Part shown: piece after piece, positions 62,196-64,000 of the stretch
Layout: every line of letters starts with the position of its first letter
Position numbering within the stretch: the first letter of the stretch is position 1
DNA from: Pseudomonas fluorescens
Lineage (GTDB): Bacteria > Pseudomonadota > Gammaproteobacteria > Pseudomonadales > Pseudomonadaceae
Length of the DNA stretch: 64,000 nt
Assembly (NCBI RefSeq): GCF_902497995.1
Contig: NZ_CABVII010000016.1
Location: forward strand, 55,158 to 119,157
Reading direction: 5' to 3'
The notes under the pieces: model-generated
Told to the model about the DNA's origin: nothing
Database searches by the model: none
What the model saw: only the letters and a program-made list of their open reading frames with translations
Translations under genes and position numbers: made by a program

Positions 62196-62310
62196 CAGCG
62201 CCCGAGCCGCCCACGCACGCACGGTAGGGTTTTGGCCCTCGTCGCACATTGCGACGGTGGCATCGATCAGCGCTTGACGCGTTCGCAGCCGCTGGTTAGC
62301 GCGGCCTTGG
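62196..62310 (-). pseudogene. Decayed TetR remnant with an internal deletion
   Basis: Read on the minus strand, 62310-62222 encodes NQRLRTRQALIDATVAMCDEG, matching NQRLRTRQALLDAAVALRDEG of the intact TetR at 62854-63516. From about 62215 it jumps to AWAARALG, matching AWAARALVRQ near residue 192 of the same protein. About 150 residues between are missing. The nucleotide identity at both ends (for example CAGCGCCCGAGCCGCCCA at 62196-62213 and 62921-62938) supports an ancient duplication followed by deletion. Confidence 0.75.
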
Positions 62311-62319
62311 CTGTTCGGG

Positions 62320-62625
62320 TCAATTTTTCACGTATCGCCGAACCAGTTGCATGCCAGCAAGCGGCACTCCAATTCCCGTAATACACAAGCTCCAGATCAA
62401 ACCTTCAATGCCAAAGGCAATGAGCGCACCACCCACGAGTGTCGCAGGTAAAACCGGGAACATCACCACGCAGATCAGTAATGCGTGAGCCCCCAGAAGC
62501 TTACTAAGGCGCCCCTTGGCATTGAAAATGCAGACCATCCAAAACAACGCCCAGAACCCAATGGCCATTAAATATAGGGCTAGATGAAGTAAATCCCCCA
62601 CCATTCCGTATCCATACATCTCCAT
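62320..62625 (-). CDS. Small inner-membrane protein, 101 residues
   Basis: About three hydrophobic helices: LLHLALYLMAIGFWALFWMVCIF, LLGAHALLICVVMFPVLPATLVGGALI and LIWSLCITGIGVPLAGMQLV. Start at 62625 or ATG 62619. No family recognised. Its 3' end abuts the TetR remnant. Confidence 0.65.
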   Translation of the reverse strand: MEMYGYGMVGDLLHLALYLMAIGFWALFWMVCIFNAKGRLSKLLGAHALLICVVMFPVLPATLVGGALIAFGIEGLIWSLCITGIGVPLAGMQLVRRYVKN

Positions 62626-62853
62626 TACCCTTTTTTTCAGTTCGAGCTTTTACCCATGACCCGCTAAAGCGTAGGCGATCCTTTTACCTCTATCGAGTGT
62701 TGTACTCGTCGCGGTGTTGGGGGTGGCTGTGCTGGGCGAAAGGCTCGGGTACAAAATTTGCGCCGCGAGCGGGTAACTCCTGTCGATATCAACGAGGTTA
62801 GCAAAAGGGCTTCGAGACTGGAGGCCATCAACCATTCAAGCCCCACCCCGGAT

Positions 62854-63516
62854 TTACCCGATCCGGCGCGGGCAACGCTTGCGCCGCGCCTGTTCATCCT
62901 CCGCCAGTGCCTGACGAACCAGCGCCCGAGCCGCCCAGGCGGCGGTGTCGAGTGATTCTTCGATGCTCGCGCGACTGATATCGCGCACGGCGATCAACGC
63001 TTCGGTGCCCATGACGATCGACAGCGCCTGCTTCAGTCGTTTGCGCGCCCGGGGTGACAGCACGTCTTTGAGCGAGTCGACGATCGGCTCGATGTAGCTC
63101 ATGCGTCGACCCGGCCGCAGGGGCTCATGGGACTCACCTTCGAGCCACACCGTCATGAACGAACGTTCCATCACGTGCAGACCGATCTCGTCGTCGATCA
63201 ACAATTTATTCAACGCGTTCGCCGCCAGGCCAATGCCCTTTACCGGATCGTCTCCCGGGCGCCAGATGCGCTCCAGCGGCGGCATCTCACGATCCGCCGC
63301 CGTCTCGCTGATCAACGCCTCCATCGAGGGAAAATAGCGATACGCCGTGGCGCGCGATACCCTCGCGCGCTCGGCCACTTGCGCAACGGTCGGGTGATGG
63401 CCCTCGTCGCGCAAGGCGACGGCGGCATCGAGCAGCGCTTGACGCGTACGCAGCCTCTGGTTGACGCGACCCTGATCGCCGTCATGGATGGACGGGCTTG
63501 ACTTCGGAGTTGACAT
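62854..63516 (-). CDS. TetR/AcrR-family regulator
   Basis: 220 residues. N-terminal helix-turn-helix: VNQRLRTRQALLDAAVALRDEGHHPTVAQVAERARVSRATAYRYFPSMEALISE. The C-terminal ligand-binding part (HVMERSFMTVWLEGESHEPLRPGRRMSYIEPIVDSLKDVL) is typical of the family. It is divergent from the membrane protein at 63624 and should repress it through the palindrome at 63542-63559. Confidence 0.92.
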   Translation of the reverse strand: MSTPKSSPSIHDGDQGRVNQRLRTRQALLDAAVALRDEGHHPTVAQVAERARVSRATAYRYFPSMEALISETAADREMPPLERIWRPGDDPVKGIGLAANALNKLLIDDEIGLHVMERSFMTVWLEGESHEPLRPGRRMSYIEPIVDSLKDVLSPRARKRLKQALSIVMGTEALIAVRDISRASIEESLDTAAWAARALVRQALAEDEQARRKRCPRRIG

Positions 63517-63541
63517 GGGATAAATGATACTCAGTCTTGTA

Positions 63542-63559
63542 ATGAGACATGAGTCTCAT
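63542..63559. promoter_or_regulatory. Predicted TetR operator
   Basis: ATGAGAC-ATGA-GTCTCAT: perfect 7-bp inverted repeat with four-base centre, in the gap between the TetR gene (start 63516) and the membrane protein gene. Confidence 0.75.
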
Positions 63560-63623
63560 AATAGACACAACGGCAACCCACAACAAGAGGTCGCCCATTA
63601 TGAGCACGCATGAGGTGAATGCC

Positions 63624-64000
63624 ATGAATCACACTCCTCGTTCGCGGACCTGGTTTCGGCTCGCTGCCCTCTACTTCGCCATTGGCGTAGTACTGGGTGT
63701 GGCAATGGGCGCTTCCGGCGACCACTCGCTCTTCGCGGTACATGCCCATGTCAATCTGTTGGGATGGGTGTCGATGGCACTGTTCGGAATCATCGGCACA
63801 CTGCACCCGTCAATCACCGAAGGACGCGCTGCTGCAGCCCAGTTCTGGACCTACAACGTTGGTGTCCCGGTGATGCTCGGTGCACTGACGCTGCGCCTCA
63901 AGGGCTTGCCGTCAGTCGAGCCATTGATTGGCGTTGCATCCATCCTCATTGGCGGCAGTGTGCTGCTTTTTGTGTGGCTGGTGTTCTCGCGCATCGGTGT
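63624..64000 (+). CDS. Multi-helix membrane protein, 5' part only (runs off the window)
   Basis: From ATG 63624, which has GAGGTGA at ideal spacing (ATG 63600 is in frame but weaker), at least 125 residues remain open. FRLAALYFAIGVVLGVAMGASGDHSLFAVHAHVNLLGWVSMALFGIIGTLHP has the HAHVNLLGWVS motif shared with NnrS-like and cytochrome-oxidase subunit I-like proteins, where the histidines bind haem or copper. Two or three further helices follow before the edge. Likely controlled by the divergent TetR. Confidence 0.8.
   Translation, partial: MNHTPRSRTWFRLAALYFAIGVVLGVAMGASGDHSLFAVHAHVNLLGWVSMALFGIIGTLHPSITEGRAAAAQFWTYNVGVPVMLGALTLRLKGLPSVEPLIGVASILIGGSVLLFVWLVFSRIG

Noticed and set aside
1..64000. 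tRNA, rRNA, CRISPR arrays and prophage
   Set aside because: No tRNA cloverleaf, rRNA sequence, regular repeat-spacer array, integrase or phage structural gene was seen in the window.

Overview
The window looks like a chromosomal segment of a fluorescent-group Pseudomonas. The evidence is the high GC content with strong third-position GC in most genes, two families of Pseudomonas REP/REPIN palindromes, an MvaU-type H-NS protein, an OprD-family porin, DUF6124 and other small proteins typical of the genus, and TonB/Fur iron-uptake genes. No rRNA, tRNA, CRISPR array or prophage was seen.

Layout. 0-2.2 kb: tail of a RES-domain gene, a REPIN, and a TPR gene broken by a one-base frameshift. 2.4-9.9 kb: an amine/amino-acid uptake and catabolism block, with a GabP-type permease and a GlxA/AraC regulator on the minus strand, divergent from a spermidine/putrescine-type ABC transporter operon that ends in a proline-racemase-superfamily enzyme whose second catalytic position is glycine. 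10.0-11.0 kb: a complete Xre/RES toxin-antitoxin pair whose -10 box lies inside a palindromic operator. 11-19 kb: assorted accessory genes (AraC and HxlR-SCP2 regulators, nitrilase, GFA protein, DUF3300/DUF2950 envelope pair, VOC protein, methyltransferase). 19-28.6 kb: MvaU, a LysR/cupin-CMD/hydrolase cluster, an orphan ParA, trmK, small proteins, two related REP-bearing MITE-like insertions with 11-bp target duplications, and an intricately folded leader upstream of a DUF6124 gene.

28.8-45.2 kb is an aromatic-catabolism region. A complete 3-(3-hydroxyphenyl)propionate meta-cleavage operon (mhpA-B-C-D-F-E, mhpT and an OprD porin) is divergent from mhpR, with a palindromic MhpR-type operator between them. 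A second, minus-strand arm (flavoprotein hydroxylase, DUF2783, MFS transporter, LuxR regulator) sits beside mhpR, opposite a TonB receptor. Together the mhp genes hydroxylate the ring, open it, hydrolyse the product and deliver pyruvate and acetyl-CoA plus succinate or fumarate.

45.3-51.5 kb: PLP dehydratase, AraC regulator, diguanylate cyclase and a Fur-controlled siderophore receptor. 51.6-61.9 kb: a lower-GC sugar island with a LamB-type porin, its own glucose-6-phosphate isomerase, a LacI regulator with two near-identical perfect palindromic operators, a ribose/fructose-type ABC transporter, an FrcK-like kinase and a fructokinase. I read it as an ABC-type fructose (or related ketose) route feeding fructose-6-phosphate to glucose-6-phosphate. 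62-64 kb: DUF2986, a decayed TetR copy with an internal deletion, the intact TetR gene, its likely operator, and a divergent membrane protein that runs off the right edge.

The most unusual signals are the folded leader at 28.03-28.27 kb (two hairpins with different stems but the same eight-base loop, a complementary segment between them, a 16-bp stem and a Shine-Dalgarno hairpin), and the paired MITE-like insertions, one of which clearly split a terminator hairpin and rebuilt it through its target duplication.
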